DNA of 64,000 nucleotides from Lachnospiraceae bacterium (GCA_910574865.1 CAJTDN010000002.1:62001-126000); one strand, 5' to 3'; positions 27,216 to 36,107 are shown, counted from the first letter of the stretch. Numbers and translations are program-made. The notes: generated from the letters alone by a model not told the origin.

Positions 27216-27956
27216 TTACAAGCATTCCAAGTGGTACATCAGGATTGCCAAAACCGTGAAGCCCGCCGTCTCCGTGCGCAAAATCCGCTTCCCGAGGGAA
27301 ATGGGCAGCGCGCCGCTTTCACGCGCGCGCTCGATTTCCGCCCCCTCGAAGCCGCCCTCCGGCCCGATAAAGACGGCCACCGACTTGCCTGGTGCCACCC
27401 TATCCAGCGCCTCCCTGGTCTTTTGCATGCCCTTCGCCTTCTCGTAGGGAATCAGACACACGTCCATCTCTCTCGCGCACTCCAATGCATCTTCAAACTC
27501 CGTCACGCCCCGCACCTCCGGGACAATGCCCCGTCCGGACTGCTTGGCCGCCCCCTCGGCAATCGCCCTCCAGCGCGCCACCTTCTTGTCCGCCTTTTTC
27601 TCATCCAGGCGCACCACGCTGCGCCGCGTCGCCACCGGGATGATTTCAAACACGCCCAGCTCCACGGCCTTCTGGATAATCAGCTCCATCTTGTCCCCCT
27701 TGGGGAGCCCCTGGAAGAGGAATATCCTGGCGGCGGGCTCCACGTCGTCCTCCCACACGTCCATGACGTTCGCGAAACACGCGTCCGCTTCCATGCGTTC
27801 CAGCTCGCACAAATAACGGTTCCCGGTGCCGTCGCTGACCTCCAGAAATTCCCCGCGCTTCATGCGCAGGACGTTACGGATATGGTTGACGTCACCGCCT
27901 TCGATTATAATTGTTCCCTCACGCACCTGCGAGGGGGATACAAAAAAATGATTCAT
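27216..27956 (-). CDS. rsmE: 16S rRNA (uracil1498-N3)-methyltransferase RsmE
   Basis: The start is the ATG at 27954-27956 (CAGGAG 6 nt upstream). The 246-residue SPOUT methyltransferase shows the PUA-like N-terminus (HFFVSPSQVREG) and the C-terminal knot motifs FIGPEGGFEGAEIE and SLGKRILRTETA. It follows prmA, as in most Firmicutes. Confidence 0.95.
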   Translation of the reverse strand: MNHFFVSPSQVREGTIIIEGGDVNHIRNVLRMKRGEFLEVSDGTGNRYLCELERMEADACFANVMDVWEDDVEPAARIFLFQGLPKGDKMELIIQKAVELGVFEIIPVATRRSVVRLDEKKADKKVARWRAIAEGAAKQSGRGIVPEVRGVTEFEDALECAREMDVCLIPYEKAKGMQKTREALDRVAPGKSVAVFIGPEGGFEGAEIERARESGALPISLGKRILRTETAGFTVLAILMYHLECL

Positions 27957-28003
27957 CACACGCTCCTGCCAAAATTATTTCCAACCGCGCCCGACAACAT
28001 ATT

Positions 28004-29050
28004 TCACGGTTTTTCCGCCGTGACGGACACCCACTCGCCCTGATATGTCACCTCGAGCACGTCAAGCCCCGCCTTCTTCACGCATTCTACCACGGTCTGC
28101 TCCTTGTCGTCAATGATTCCGCTCGTGATATAAATCCCGCCCGGCTTCAGCTGCTTCACGATGACCGGAGTCAGCTCCACCAAAACTTCCGCCAAAATGT
28201 TGGCCACCACGATATCATAGCCGCCTGCGGTTTCCGAATCGTCCCGCACGCCCGCTTGTCCCACGTCCAAATCACCACGCACGCCCGTCTGCCTCGCGCC
28301 ATCCCCGCCGACGGCCGCCCCTCGCACCTTCTCTTGTATCTCCACGTCGTCGATGACATTTCCAATCATCACCTCATACTGGTCGGTTGAAATCCCGTTT
28401 CTCTCCATGTTTTCATGGGTGGCCGTAATCGCGCACGGATCCAGGTCTGTTCCCACCGCATAGGCCGCGCCGAACTTCAACGCCAGCATTCCCAAAATGC
28501 CGCTGCCGCATCCCACGTCCAAAAGCCGCGTCTTTTCCGTCACGTATTTGCGAAGCTGGCGGATGCAAAGCTGCGTCGTCTCGTGCATCCCCGTGCCAAA
28601 CGCCGTCCCCGGGTCAATGTGGATGACCATCTTCCCCTCGTCCTGCGAATCCACGTCCTCCCAGGACGGGATAATCAAAACGTCGTCCACGCAGAACTGG
28701 TGGAAATACTGCTTCCAGTTGTTCACCCAGTCCACGTCCTCCGTCTGCGACTCCTCTATCGTGCACGCGCCCACGTCCAGACAAGCCGACATGTCGGCAA
28801 GTTCCTCCTTGATTTGCGCGAGAAGGCCGGACGCGTCCTCCTCCACGTCCAGATAAAAGCTTAGATAGGCGATACCGTCATCCGCTTTGGTTTCCGGCAT
28901 GATGTCTACGAACATCTGCTCCTTGTCCGCGGCGGTCAAAGGCACCTTGTCCTCGATTTGCACGCCCTCCACGCCCAAGTCCGCCAGCATGCTGCTTATG
29001 ACGTCCTCCGCCTCCGTCGTCGTCTTCAAACGAAACTTGTTCCATTTCAT
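28004..29050 (-). CDS. prmA: Ribosomal protein L11 methyltransferase PrmA with an inserted loop
   Basis: The start is the ATG at 29048-29050 with AGAGGA at 9 nt. The product has about 348 residues, longer than the usual 310-320. The family motifs are HIDPGTAFGTGMHETTQLC, LLDVGCGSGILGMLALKFGA and DIVVANILAEVL. Just before the last motif there is an insert of about 30 residues rich in Gly, Arg and Asp (VRGAAVGGDGARQTGVRGDL). It trimethylates ribosomal protein L11. Confidence 0.93.
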   Translation of the reverse strand: MKWNKFRLKTTTEAEDVISSMLADLGVEGVQIEDKVPLTAADKEQMFVDIMPETKADDGIAYLSFYLDVEEDASGLLAQIKEELADMSACLDVGACTIEESQTEDVDWVNNWKQYFHQFCVDDVLIIPSWEDVDSQDEGKMVIHIDPGTAFGTGMHETTQLCIRQLRKYVTEKTRLLDVGCGSGILGMLALKFGAAYAVGTDLDPCAITATHENMERNGISTDQYEVMIGNVIDDVEIQEKVRGAAVGGDGARQTGVRGDLDVGQAGVRDDSETAGGYDIVVANILAEVLVELTPVIVKQLKPGGIYITSGIIDDKEQTVVECVKKAGLDVLEVTYQGEWVSVTAEKP

Positions 29051-29069
29051 AATCATTAATCCTCTGCTT

Positions 29070-29234
29070 TCAATCAACTATCCCCAGTTCCTTCTCAACA
29101 TCATCAGCAGAAACCCAACCTTCTTGATTCGCCCGTTCCTTTGCTTTCTTCAACTTCGAAAACAACGTGTATGCCGCACGATAATGTTCTGTTTCTTCAA
29201 ACTCCGTCCTTAATATCCACTTCTCATTCGGCAT
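29070..29234 (-). CDS. Small basic-acidic protein (54 aa), antitoxin-like
   Basis: I take the ATG at 29232-29234, 9 nt after AAGGAG, giving 54 residues from MPNEKWILRTEFEETEHYRA to EKELGIVD. The longer upstream frame passes through palindromic repeat DNA and is not coding. The charged helical composition and size resemble solitary antitoxin-like proteins, but no toxin is adjacent. The function is unknown. Confidence 0.6.
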   Translation of the reverse strand: MPNEKWILRTEFEETEHYRAAYTLFSKLKKAKERANQEGWVSADDVEKELGIVD

Positions 29235-29263
29235 GTCATCATCTCCTTGTTGCATTATACACG

Positions 29264-29431
29264 ACATGGCAGATTCCCGCAAGCAAAAGTTACAATTCAG
29301 CCCCGCGCCAGCGCGGAGCCGAATTGTAACGGGCATCACCCGCATTTTTAGTTTGCCTACGGCAAAGCGGGTGATGCATCGACTAGATTTACATGCATCC
29401 TCCGTGCCAATCAGCATGGTGATTGGCACGG
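29264..29431. repeat. Cluster of three palindromes, including repeat copy 2
   Basis: Three stem-loops follow one another: TTACAATTC...GAATTGTAA around a CCGCGC/GCGCGG core (29290-29329); GCATCACCCGC...GCGGGTGATGC enclosing TTTGCC/GGCAAA (29333-29377); and a perfect 12-bp stem CCGTGCCAATCA/TGATTGGCACGG (29403-29431). The segment 29367-29403 is the inverted second copy of the repeat found between nifS and thiI. No reading frame fits. Confidence 0.75.
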
Positions 29432-29625
29432 GACTAATTTGTAACAAGCAAAAATAATCACATGCCCGTTGCGTTTTCAATAAAAACATCCTATAATAAA
29501 AAACATGTGACACCGGTCGCAGCCGCAAAGCGGCATAATTCCTCTTGCGACCGTGCGCATCACTTTATGCTGGGGGCAGATATATTTGACGTTCAGTATA
29601 CATATACAGAATTGAGGTGTAGATT

Positions 29626-30180
29626 ATGAGTGCGTTGGCGCAAGAAAAGATTTTTTCCGACAAAATATATACGATAGATGATATTTACGCCCTGCCGGAA
29701 GGCGAACGCGCCGAATTAATTGACGGGCAAATCTATTACATGGCGACACCAAGCAGGATTCATCAAAAAATCCTTGTTTCCTTATCAAGAGCGATTGGCA
29801 ACCATATCGCGGACACCGTAGGAACATGTGAGGTTTACGTCGCTCCTTTCGCCGTATACTTGAACAACGATGATGCCAACTACGTGGAACCCGACATTTC
29901 TGTCATTTGTGACATTGACAAGCTGGATGACAAGGGTTGTAACGGCGCGCCGGACTGGATTATCGAAATCGTCTCTCCCTGCAGCAGACGCATGGATTAT
30001 CTGATCAAGCTTTTCAAATATAGAAGCGCGGGCGTTCGGGAATATTGGATTGTGGATTCCGAAAAAGGCCGCGTCACGACGTATAATTTCGAACATAATA
30101 CCATCGAGGAATATGCTTTCGATGAAGAAATACCCGTGGGTATCTATGACGGGTTTTCCCTCACGGTAAATCCAAACTAA
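29626..30180 (+). CDS. Uma2-family protein (putative PD-(D/E)XK-like nuclease)
   Basis: The 184-residue protein has the Uma2/DUF820 pattern: TIDDIYALPEGERAELIDGQ, the core VEPDISVICD and APDWIIEIVSPCSRRMDY, then REYWIVDSEKGRV. The E and D residues before and inside VEPD and the EIVS segment form the restriction-endonuclease-like site; family members are often multicopy with no known role. GAGGTG precedes the ATG. A decayed paralogue lies at 40167. Confidence 0.9.
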   Translation: MSALAQEKIFSDKIYTIDDIYALPEGERAELIDGQIYYMATPSRIHQKILVSLSRAIGNHIADTVGTCEVYVAPFAVYLNNDDANYVEPDISVICDIDKLDDKGCNGAPDWIIEIVSPCSRRMDYLIKLFKYRSAGVREYWIVDSEKGRVTTYNFEHNTIEEYAFDEEIPVGIYDGFSLTVNPN

Positions 30181-30197
30181 AGGACATTTGACTGTTT

Positions 30198-30230
30198 GGC
30201 GGTTTCTTGACCTGAAACCGCCCTTTCTTG
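30198..30230 (+). terminator. Rho-independent terminator of the Uma2 gene
   Basis: A perfect 9-bp stem GGCGGTTTC / GAAACCGCC with a 7-nt loop is followed by CTTTCTT, 18 nt after the stop codon. Confidence 0.7.
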
Positions 30231-30262
30231 ATTCGCCCATGATGTCCATTCGCAAGGAAAAC

Positions 30263-30595
30263 TCAGCTTTTTCGATATTTATGAGGGGATGTCCCGACAT
30301 GTTTTTTAAATAACCTATAAAAATAGTTTTCATCATTGATTCCGACCATGAGGCAGATTTTATTGGCCGGGAGGGCCGTCGTTCTCAACAATTCTTTCGC
30401 ACGTTCCAGCCTGCCTTTTCCCGCATAAGTACAAACCATCAAATAGGAATCGAGATTTTTCCGCCTGGTATAATAGGCATTTTGAGCCTCCCAGAAGGAA
30501 AATGACTGGATATAGAAAAGGTGCTCCCGGTAACAGAACGGACAGCGGGCTTTGGCAACCAGCCGCCGGCAACCATGTTCCGCCGGGAATTTCAT
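30263..30595 (-). pseudogene. AraC-family regulator, C-terminal fragment
   Basis: The last 50 or so residues read as a second AraC helix-turn-helix (RLERAKELLRTTALPANKIC, then NYFYRLFKKHVGTSPHKYRK). The sensor domain and first helix-turn-helix are missing, and the first 30-40 codons are antisense to a GH78 fragment and probably not part of the gene. AraC regulators next to GH78 rhamnosidases are common, so this is likely the ruined regulator of the neighbouring remnant. Confidence 0.7.
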
Positions 30596-31206
30596 GTGAA
30601 GACGGGACGTGGAATCCGCCCGGCTTTATGTCACGGCCCATGGAATCTATCGTTTGTATTTAAATGAGAAAAGAGTAGAAAGGAAATTATTTTAATACCA
30701 TCTTCGCCGCCGGCGGGGTAGGTACGGGGGCAGACCAGAAGGTCGAATATATATCCGCGGGACAAGACAAGGTTTATGAACCATTCTTTACATTTTTGGG
30801 GTTTCGCTATGTCCGGGTTCGTTTTTATGACGCAAACGGGCAGGAACAAAAAGGGACGAATCTTCCAGATGTAAAACCGAATGATTTTACGGCGGTCGCG
30901 TTATCCACGGAAAAAGAAGATATTGGAAGTTTCGAATGTTCGGATTCCAAGTTAAACCAACTATATTCCAACATTCGCTGGTCGCAGTATTCCAATATGA
31001 TTTCCGTCCCGACAGACTGCCCGCAACGGGAAAAAGCCGGATGGACCGGGGATGCGGGCATTTATATCGAGACGGCGCTGCTCAACGAGGACGTGACGGC
31101 TTTCTTTACCCGATGGCTGAAAAACGTGGCCGCGGACCAGCAGGAAAACGGGGTTGTGCCCATGGTGTTCCATATAACGAGACATACCGCGCCATGGCGG
31201 CAATGA
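30541..31206 (+). pseudogene. GH78 alpha-L-rhamnosidase, fragmented (copy 1)
   Basis: Pieces of one family occur in order but in different frames: MFRREFHVKTGRG then ARLYVTAHGIYRLYLNEKR (N-terminal domain), VYEPFFTFLGFRYVRVRFYD, and FECSDSKLNQLYSNIRWSQY followed by SVPTDCPQREKAGWTGDAG, the GH78 catalytic start. A frameshift near 30612, a deletion between LYLNEKR and KVYEPFF, and loss of the entire C-terminal half make it non-functional. It ends against the palindrome at 31247. Confidence 0.88.
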
Positions 31207-31246
31207 TGGGGCAGATGTATACCGCTTTGCGGCTGTGCGCATTCTC

Positions 31247-31284
31247 GTATACTGAGGAGCAAATGTTTTTGCTCCTCAGTATAC
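31247..31284. repeat. Perfect 17-bp inverted repeat at the AGCS stop codon
   Basis: GTATACTGAGGAGCAAA at 31247-31263 is repeated in inverse at 31268-31284 with a 4-nt loop. The right arm contains the last two codons and stop of the AGCS gene; the left arm is a copy of them at the GH78 break point. A run of T is absent on both sides, so it is not a classical terminator. Confidence 0.85.
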
Positions 31285-32706
31285 TTCTCCCCCGACTTCC
31301 CTCCGCAGCATCCACAAACAGCACAAGTTCGGCACCGCCATCGCGAGATTAAAAAAGTCCGACAGCCCCCACACAAAATCCGCCGACACCGTCGCCCCGA
31401 AAAACACGGCCGCGACATAGAACAACTGGTACGGCAGAATCCCCTTCTCCCCCGCCAGATACCGTGCGGCACAAGTCCCGTAATAATTCCAGCCGACGAT
31501 GGTCGCGAACGCGAACAATACGAGCGATATCGACAAGATTTCATCGCCGCAAAGCGGCAACTGTGAAAACGCGACGAAGCACCACCGCTCCCCCGCGATA
31601 TTTTCATAGATATTCGGTTGTCTCACCATGCAGCTTACCAGCGCGATTCCCGTAATCGCGCACATCACCACCGTGTCCCAGAACGGCCCCGTCATGGAAA
31701 CAAGCGCCTGCCTATGGGCGCTTTGTTCCTTGGAAGAGGCGGCCGCCATCGGGATGGAGCCAAGCCCGGCCTCGTTCGTAAACAGCCCGCGCGAAATGCC
31801 GACGCGCATCGCTTGTGTCACGACCGTCCCCGCGCACCCGCCCAAAACAGACTTTGACGAAAACGCGCTCCGTATGATGACGGCCAGCGTTTCCATTAAA
31901 AATGTGCGGTTCAGCCAGATGAGCAGAAGACACCCGCCAAAATAAAATACGCTCATGAGCGGAACCAGCCATGTACAGAATCTGGAAATTTGTTTTGCCC
32001 CGCCAAGAATCACCGCCCCGGTCAGCATTGCCAGAACCAATCCGATTCCCTTCGCCGGAATCGCCGCCAACTCCGTCACCGCCGTCGTGATTGACGAGGC
32101 CTGCACCCCGCAGCCCATCCCGAGTGACACCAAAATGACCGCCAGGGCGAAAAGCACGGCCGCCCCTTTTTGATGGAGTCTATGTTCCAATATGTACATC
32201 GGGCCGCCAAGCGTATGGCCTTTTGCATCGCGCACGCGGTATTTTACAGATAAGAAGCATTCCGCATAGCAGGTGGCAATTCCCAAAAGCCCGGTCATCC
32301 AACACCAGAATACCGCCCCCGGGCCGCCGATGGCAATCGCCGTGGACACGCCGATGATGTTTCCCGTGCCAATCGTGGCGGCCAGCGCGGTCGCCAGCGC
32401 GGAAAACGGGGAGACGGACTCGTCGTCCGCCGCGCCGGCGCCCTTTCCCCCGGACGACGGGCGGGCTGCCGCCTTGCGTGGGAAACAAAAGCCCCGCCCC
32501 ACATCCTTCCGTCCCGTCTCTCGCGAAGACAAGCCCTGGCGAGAACTTTCCCGCCCCGCCTCCTGCCCGGACAGGCTCAGTCGGATTGCTTGCGGCAGAT
32601 GACGCTGGATGCCCCGCGTGCGGAACGTGAAATAGACGTGCGTCCCCAAAAGAAATACCAGTAAAAAGTTCATATACGAAATACCCGTAAAAATGGCGTT
32701 GTTCAT
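31276..32706 (-). CDS. Sodium:alanine/glycine symporter (AGCS family) with a hydrophilic insert
   Basis: The 476-residue protein has about ten membrane helices and the AGCS motifs ALATALAATIGTGNIIGVST, GGPGAVFWCWMTGLLGIAT and RGLFTNEAGLGSIPMAAASS. It should import alanine or glycine with sodium. After the first helix the cytoplasmic loop carries an extra stretch of about 45 residues rich in Gly, Ser, Arg (SGQEAGRESSRQGLSSRETG and on), not usual for the family. No clear ribosome site is seen before the first ATG. Confidence 0.9.
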   Translation of the reverse strand: MNNAIFTGISYMNFLLVFLLGTHVYFTFRTRGIQRHLPQAIRLSLSGQEAGRESSRQGLSSRETGRKDVGRGFCFPRKAAARPSSGGKGAGAADDESVSPFSALATALAATIGTGNIIGVSTAIAIGGPGAVFWCWMTGLLGIATCYAECFLSVKYRVRDAKGHTLGGPMYILEHRLHQKGAAVLFALAVILVSLGMGCGVQASSITTAVTELAAIPAKGIGLVLAMLTGAVILGGAKQISRFCTWLVPLMSVFYFGGCLLLIWLNRTFLMETLAVIIRSAFSSKSVLGGCAGTVVTQAMRVGISRGLFTNEAGLGSIPMAAASSKEQSAHRQALVSMTGPFWDTVVMCAITGIALVSCMVRQPNIYENIAGERWCFVAFSQLPLCGDEILSISLVLFAFATIVGWNYYGTCAARYLAGEKGILPYQLFYVAAVFFGATVSADFVWGLSDFFNLAMAVPNLCCLWMLRREVGGEVY

Positions 32707-32782
32707 GTATATGAAACGAGCCTTGGGAAATATGTCATCTATCTGACTTAGGAACTGACGCGCCCCTGAAAAAACAAACCTT

Positions 32783-33325
32783 TCATCTGCCCTTGCAATA
32801 TTTGATATGCGCCTTGAGCTTTTTCATCGCCCATTCATAATGGCTGGACGTGACACTGACAAAATAGGACCCAAGCGCGTTCCCCCCCACCCACTTGAAC
32901 ACTCCCTTGGAAAATAATTCCTCATTAGAAAAGCTTTCCGCCAACGCCATCACGTCCCGGTGGGATTTCTCCAGCATTTCCTTCGCCGCCTCCAGACTGG
33001 TCTGCTGGTGCTTCTGCCAAAACTCCACATTCATGTCACCGTACGTCCGCCAGTTGTACGGTTCCGGGAGAAACGGCCTCTCCTCCCCGTTCTGGTTGGC
33101 CTCCACCCAATCCAGCAAAAGCCGGTGCCATTCATACAGATGCACGAGCACGTCCCGCAAATTTTTGTCCCGCCGCCAATGCGCCTCCTTCTTCTTTTCG
33201 TCCTTTGAAAAATCAAAGGGCGTTGATAATTCCTCCTCCGTCCGCTCGGCAATCAGCGCGTTCAGCTTCTCATACCCCGCCGCTGCCGCATTCAACAAAT
33301 CCGTCTTTGTCGTCGGTCTTCCCAT
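32783..33325 (-). CDS. ClbS/DfsB-family four-helix protein (DinB-like)
   Basis: The 180-residue protein reads MGRPTTKTDLLNAAAAGYEK, DVLVHLYEWHRLLLDWVEAN and SHYEWAMKKLKAHIKYC, which fit DUF1706/ClbS proteins. Conserved His residues in the helices are present. ClbS hydrolyses colibactin; most relatives have no known substrate. GGGAGG precedes the ATG. Confidence 0.88.
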   Translation of the reverse strand: MGRPTTKTDLLNAAAAGYEKLNALIAERTEEELSTPFDFSKDEKKKEAHWRRDKNLRDVLVHLYEWHRLLLDWVEANQNGEERPFLPEPYNWRTYGDMNVEFWQKHQQTSLEAAKEMLEKSHRDVMALAESFSNEELFSKGVFKWVGGNALGSYFVSVTSSHYEWAMKKLKAHIKYCKGR

Positions 33326-33470
33326 CGTCTTGTTCCTCCCTGAAAATGGTTTTCAATATACCCTTGCCGAAATTCAAGAACAGCACGCCTCGAAAAGCCA
33401 TTGTTTTACGCTGTTCATTGCTTTCGCATATAGGATACCACTCTAATCTTGACAAGGTATGTCAGGGTTT

Positions 33471-34376
33471 CTAAGAAACTCGGCTTTTATTATATTTTTC
33501 ATAAACCGTCTTCGCCCACACGGCCAGCATTTCCCCCAAAGATGCCGGTTCGGCGACTTCCACGTTTCCCCCGAAAGAAAGCAGGAATCCCGCCAGCCAC
33601 TCGTCCACGGGCATTTTACAGCGGACAAGCAGCTCTCCGGTTTCCAGCAACTCCACGTCCGCCGGGTCAAATTCGTCATATACCCGGTAAGACATTTCCC
33701 CCGGAAAACGCAATACGATATCCGGATAATCTTCCCTCGAAGACTCCGCCTCTTCCGGGAAACGGCACGGGACGAACCCTTCGTTCAAAATTTCCCAATC
33801 CAAGATACGGGACAGCTTGAACAAGCGAAAATCCTTTTTCTCGGTGCAATACGCTTTCAAATACCAGGCCTTCGACTTGTAACTTAATTTTAGCGGCCAA
33901 ACCTTCCGTTTCCTAATCGTCCCGTCAGAACCGGCATATGTGATGTTCGCACATTCATGGTGGATGACTGCGGATTTTAAGGCCTCAAATTTTTCATTGT
34001 CGGACTTCCGGCTTCCCCACCTTGAAAAATCCACCTCGAGCCAACTCTCCCCTCCCGTGTCAAACAATGCCGCCAGCTTGTTTAACGTGTCCGCCCCCTG
34101 CCCTTCTGCCGCCCCGAGGCCTTGCAGCGCCGCCAGGATTTCCTGCTTTTCCGCTTCCGAGAGCACCGCCTTGTCCAAAACGAAGTCATCCATCAGGCAA
34201 ATGCCGCCGTTTCGCCCCGTCTCGGCATAAACAGGAATCCCCGCCTCGCTTAACGCGTCAATGTCCCGGTAAACCGTCCTCACCGACACCTCCAGCTTTT
34301 CGGCCAGCTCCGGCGCGCTCGTACGCCCTTTCTCCAGAAGATGGTAAACGATTTTAAACAACCTGCCCTCCTGCAT
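33471..34376 (-). CDS. YafY-type transcriptional regulator with WYL domain
   Basis: The start is the ATG at 34374-34376 after AAGGGGG. The 301-residue protein has an N-terminal winged helix (LAEKLEVSVRTVYRDIDALS) and a WYL domain (KLSYKSKAWYLKAYCTEKKD, FRLFKLSRI), then the WCX part. WYL regulators bind nucleic acid or nucleotide ligands. The neighbouring DinB-like gene may be its target; this is a guess from position. Confidence 0.9.
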   Translation of the reverse strand: MQEGRLFKIVYHLLEKGRTSAPELAEKLEVSVRTVYRDIDALSEAGIPVYAETGRNGGICLMDDFVLDKAVLSEAEKQEILAALQGLGAAEGQGADTLNKLAALFDTGGESWLEVDFSRWGSRKSDNEKFEALKSAVIHHECANITYAGSDGTIRKRKVWPLKLSYKSKAWYLKAYCTEKKDFRLFKLSRILDWEILNEGFVPCRFPEEAESSREDYPDIVLRFPGEMSYRVYDEFDPADVELLETGELLVRCKMPVDEWLAGFLLSFGGNVEVAEPASLGEMLAVWAKTVYEKYNKSRVS

Positions 34377-34499
34377 GAACCATGCCCCCTTTGCAATCAA
34401 AAATCTCGTGCCACGACCGCCCGGAGAATGACGCTTCGCCCGCCGCAATCACTTTCAATCCAACTCCGGTGCCTTCCCCGACCCCAGCCACAAGCACTT

Positions 34500-35075
34500 T
34501 CAAGCCAGTTCCAGCACCTTCCCCGGCTCCAGCCACACGTACAACGCCGCAATCTGCTCCGCCATCTCCCGCGGCGTTTTGGAAAAGCCGGTACTTTCCC
34601 AATAACAAATATAACGGATAAACTGGTGCGTCATGCAGTAAAAATAAAATTCCATGTCCAAGTTCTTCGCGCTTTCCCGCAATGACAAAAACGGGAGCGA
34701 GCGAAATTTTTCAATTGCCAGATTACAGAATTCATCCAGGCTGGCCCCTGGAATCTTAGACGACAATATGGCTTTGTACAACGCCCTTTTTTCGTCGATA
34801 TGGGTCAGCACCACCAGCGACACCTGGTATAAATACTCTTTCGGGTCTTCCCTCGGCACAACAGGCAGGCATTTAATCCATGTCCTCGCGTAATTTTCGG
34901 CCTCCTCTTGCACGATCGACCGCGCGAACTCATATTTGTCCGAAAACTGGCGGTAAAATCCGGCCCGGCTGTATGTTGATTTTCGTATGATTTCCTGCAC
35001 GCTAATCTCTTCGAACTCCTTCTGTTCAAGCAATTCAAGAAATGCCCTCATATACTCCGCACGCGAACGAACCAT
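34500..35075 (-). CDS. TetR-family regulator, divergent from an SDR gene
   Basis: I use the ATG at 35073-35075, 9 nt after GGAGG. The 191-residue protein has the TetR helix-turn-helix (FEEISVQEIIRKSTYSRAGF, then YRQFSDKYEFARSIV) and a C-terminal TetR_C_33-like helical domain. It is transcribed away from the SDR gene; a palindrome between them (35184-35201) overlaps the SDR promoter and may be its operator. Confidence 0.9.
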   Translation of the reverse strand: MVRSRAEYMRAFLELLEQKEFEEISVQEIIRKSTYSRAGFYRQFSDKYEFARSIVQEEAENYARTWIKCLPVVPREDPKEYLYQVSLVVLTHIDEKRALYKAILSSKIPGASLDEFCNLAIEKFRSLPFLSLRESAKNLDMEFYFYCMTHQFIRYICYWESTGFSKTPREMAEQIAALYVWLEPGKVLELA

Positions 35076-35183
35076 CTTATTTTCCTCCGTCCTTAATACT
35101 CCCTTTCCACGTGACAAATCGTCCGAAAATGTCCACTTTGAGACACCACCCGCAATTCTGTAACTTGTAAGGTCGTTCTCTCT

Positions 35184-35212
35184 TTGATAAAATTATATCA
35201 ATTTTATATAAA
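35184..35212 (+). promoter_or_regulatory. SDR promoter with overlapping TetR operator candidate
   Basis: TTGATA (35184-35189) and TATAAA (35207-35212) are spaced by 17 bp. The palindrome TTGATA-AAATTA-TATCAA (35184-35201) covers the -35 box, where a TetR repressor would block transcription. Confidence 0.6.
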
Positions 35213-35235
35213 ATTTCAATAGGAGGATTACAATT

Positions 35236-36039
35236 ATGAGTGACCGTTTGAAAGGAAAAGTTGCCATTGTCACCGGTTCGACCAGCGGCATCGGACTTGG
35301 CACCGCGAAATTATTCGCCTCGGAAGGGGCCAGCGTGATTGTCTGCGGGCGCAGGCAGGAAAAAGGCCAGGCCGTCGTTGACGAGATCAAGGCGGACGGC
35401 GGGGAGGCCACCTACCTCTTCCTGGATCTGACCAAACCGGAAACGATTGACCGGCTATTCGAGGAAACCGTGAAAAAATACGGGAAGATTGACATTTTGA
35501 TTAACAACGCGTCCAATGTCGCGCTCCCGGACGGGCGGGTCGACGAGGTCACGATGGAAATGTGGGACAATATCTTCAACACCGACCTACGGGGAACGTT
35601 TTATATGATTAAGACCGTCCTTCCCCACATGCAGGAAAATGGCGGCGGCTCCATCGTGAACATCGGCTCGATGGCCTCCTGCGGCGGCGACCTCGGCGGA
35701 ACGGCCTACGCGTGCGCGAAAGCCGGTGTGGACATGCTCACGAAGGACGTTGCATTGCAATATGGAAAACAGAGCATCCGTTGCAACTGCATCCGTCCGG
35801 GTCTCATCGTGACCCCGCAGAATGACGCTTACGTGGCACAGGCCGTGAAGGACATCTTCCTAAACAATATCTGCGTAAACCGTTACGGCTGCCCGAACGA
35901 CATCGGATACATGGCGCTGTACCTTGCCTCCGACGAGTCCGCGTTCATGACCGGGCAGGTCGTCACGGTGGACGGCGGCATGAACTCCCATGTCCCGACG
36001 GTCGGGGAATTCAAAAAACTCGGCTCCCGCACGTGGTAA
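35236..36039 (+). CDS. Short-chain dehydrogenase/reductase (SDR)
   Basis: The 267-residue classical SDR has the NAD(P) motif VTGSTSGIGLGTA (TGxxxGIG), NNASN, the catalytic Ser in GSMASCGG and YACAKAG (YxxxK). The C-terminal DDESAFMTGQ-type segment and VTVDGG are typical. The Arg after the second strand (CGRRQ) favours NADP. The substrate is unknown. AGGAGG precedes the ATG, and TetR is divergent. Confidence 0.93.
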   Translation: MSDRLKGKVAIVTGSTSGIGLGTAKLFASEGASVIVCGRRQEKGQAVVDEIKADGGEATYLFLDLTKPETIDRLFEETVKKYGKIDILINNASNVALPDGRVDEVTMEMWDNIFNTDLRGTFYMIKTVLPHMQENGGGSIVNIGSMASCGGDLGGTAYACAKAGVDMLTKDVALQYGKQSIRCNCIRPGLIVTPQNDAYVAQAVKDIFLNNICVNRYGCPNDIGYMALYLASDESAFMTGQVVTVDGGMNSHVPTVGEFKKLGSRTW

Positions 36040-36058
36040 TGTAAGTTTCCTATAACAC

Positions 36059-36095
36059 AAAAATGGCAGCCTATATATTCTTAGGGTGCCATTTT
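36059..36095. terminator. Bidirectional terminator between the SDR and ABC permease genes
   Basis: AAAAATGGCA and TGCCATTTTT form a perfect 10-bp stem with an inner CCTA/TAGG extension. The T run on one strand and A run on the other let it serve both converging genes. Confidence 0.88.
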
Positions 36096-36107
36096 TATGC
36101 CAGTTCT

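Noticed and set aside
29785-30336. Minus-strand frame of 183 codons over the Uma2 gene
   Set aside because: It is antisense to a gene with clear family motifs and has no ribosome site.
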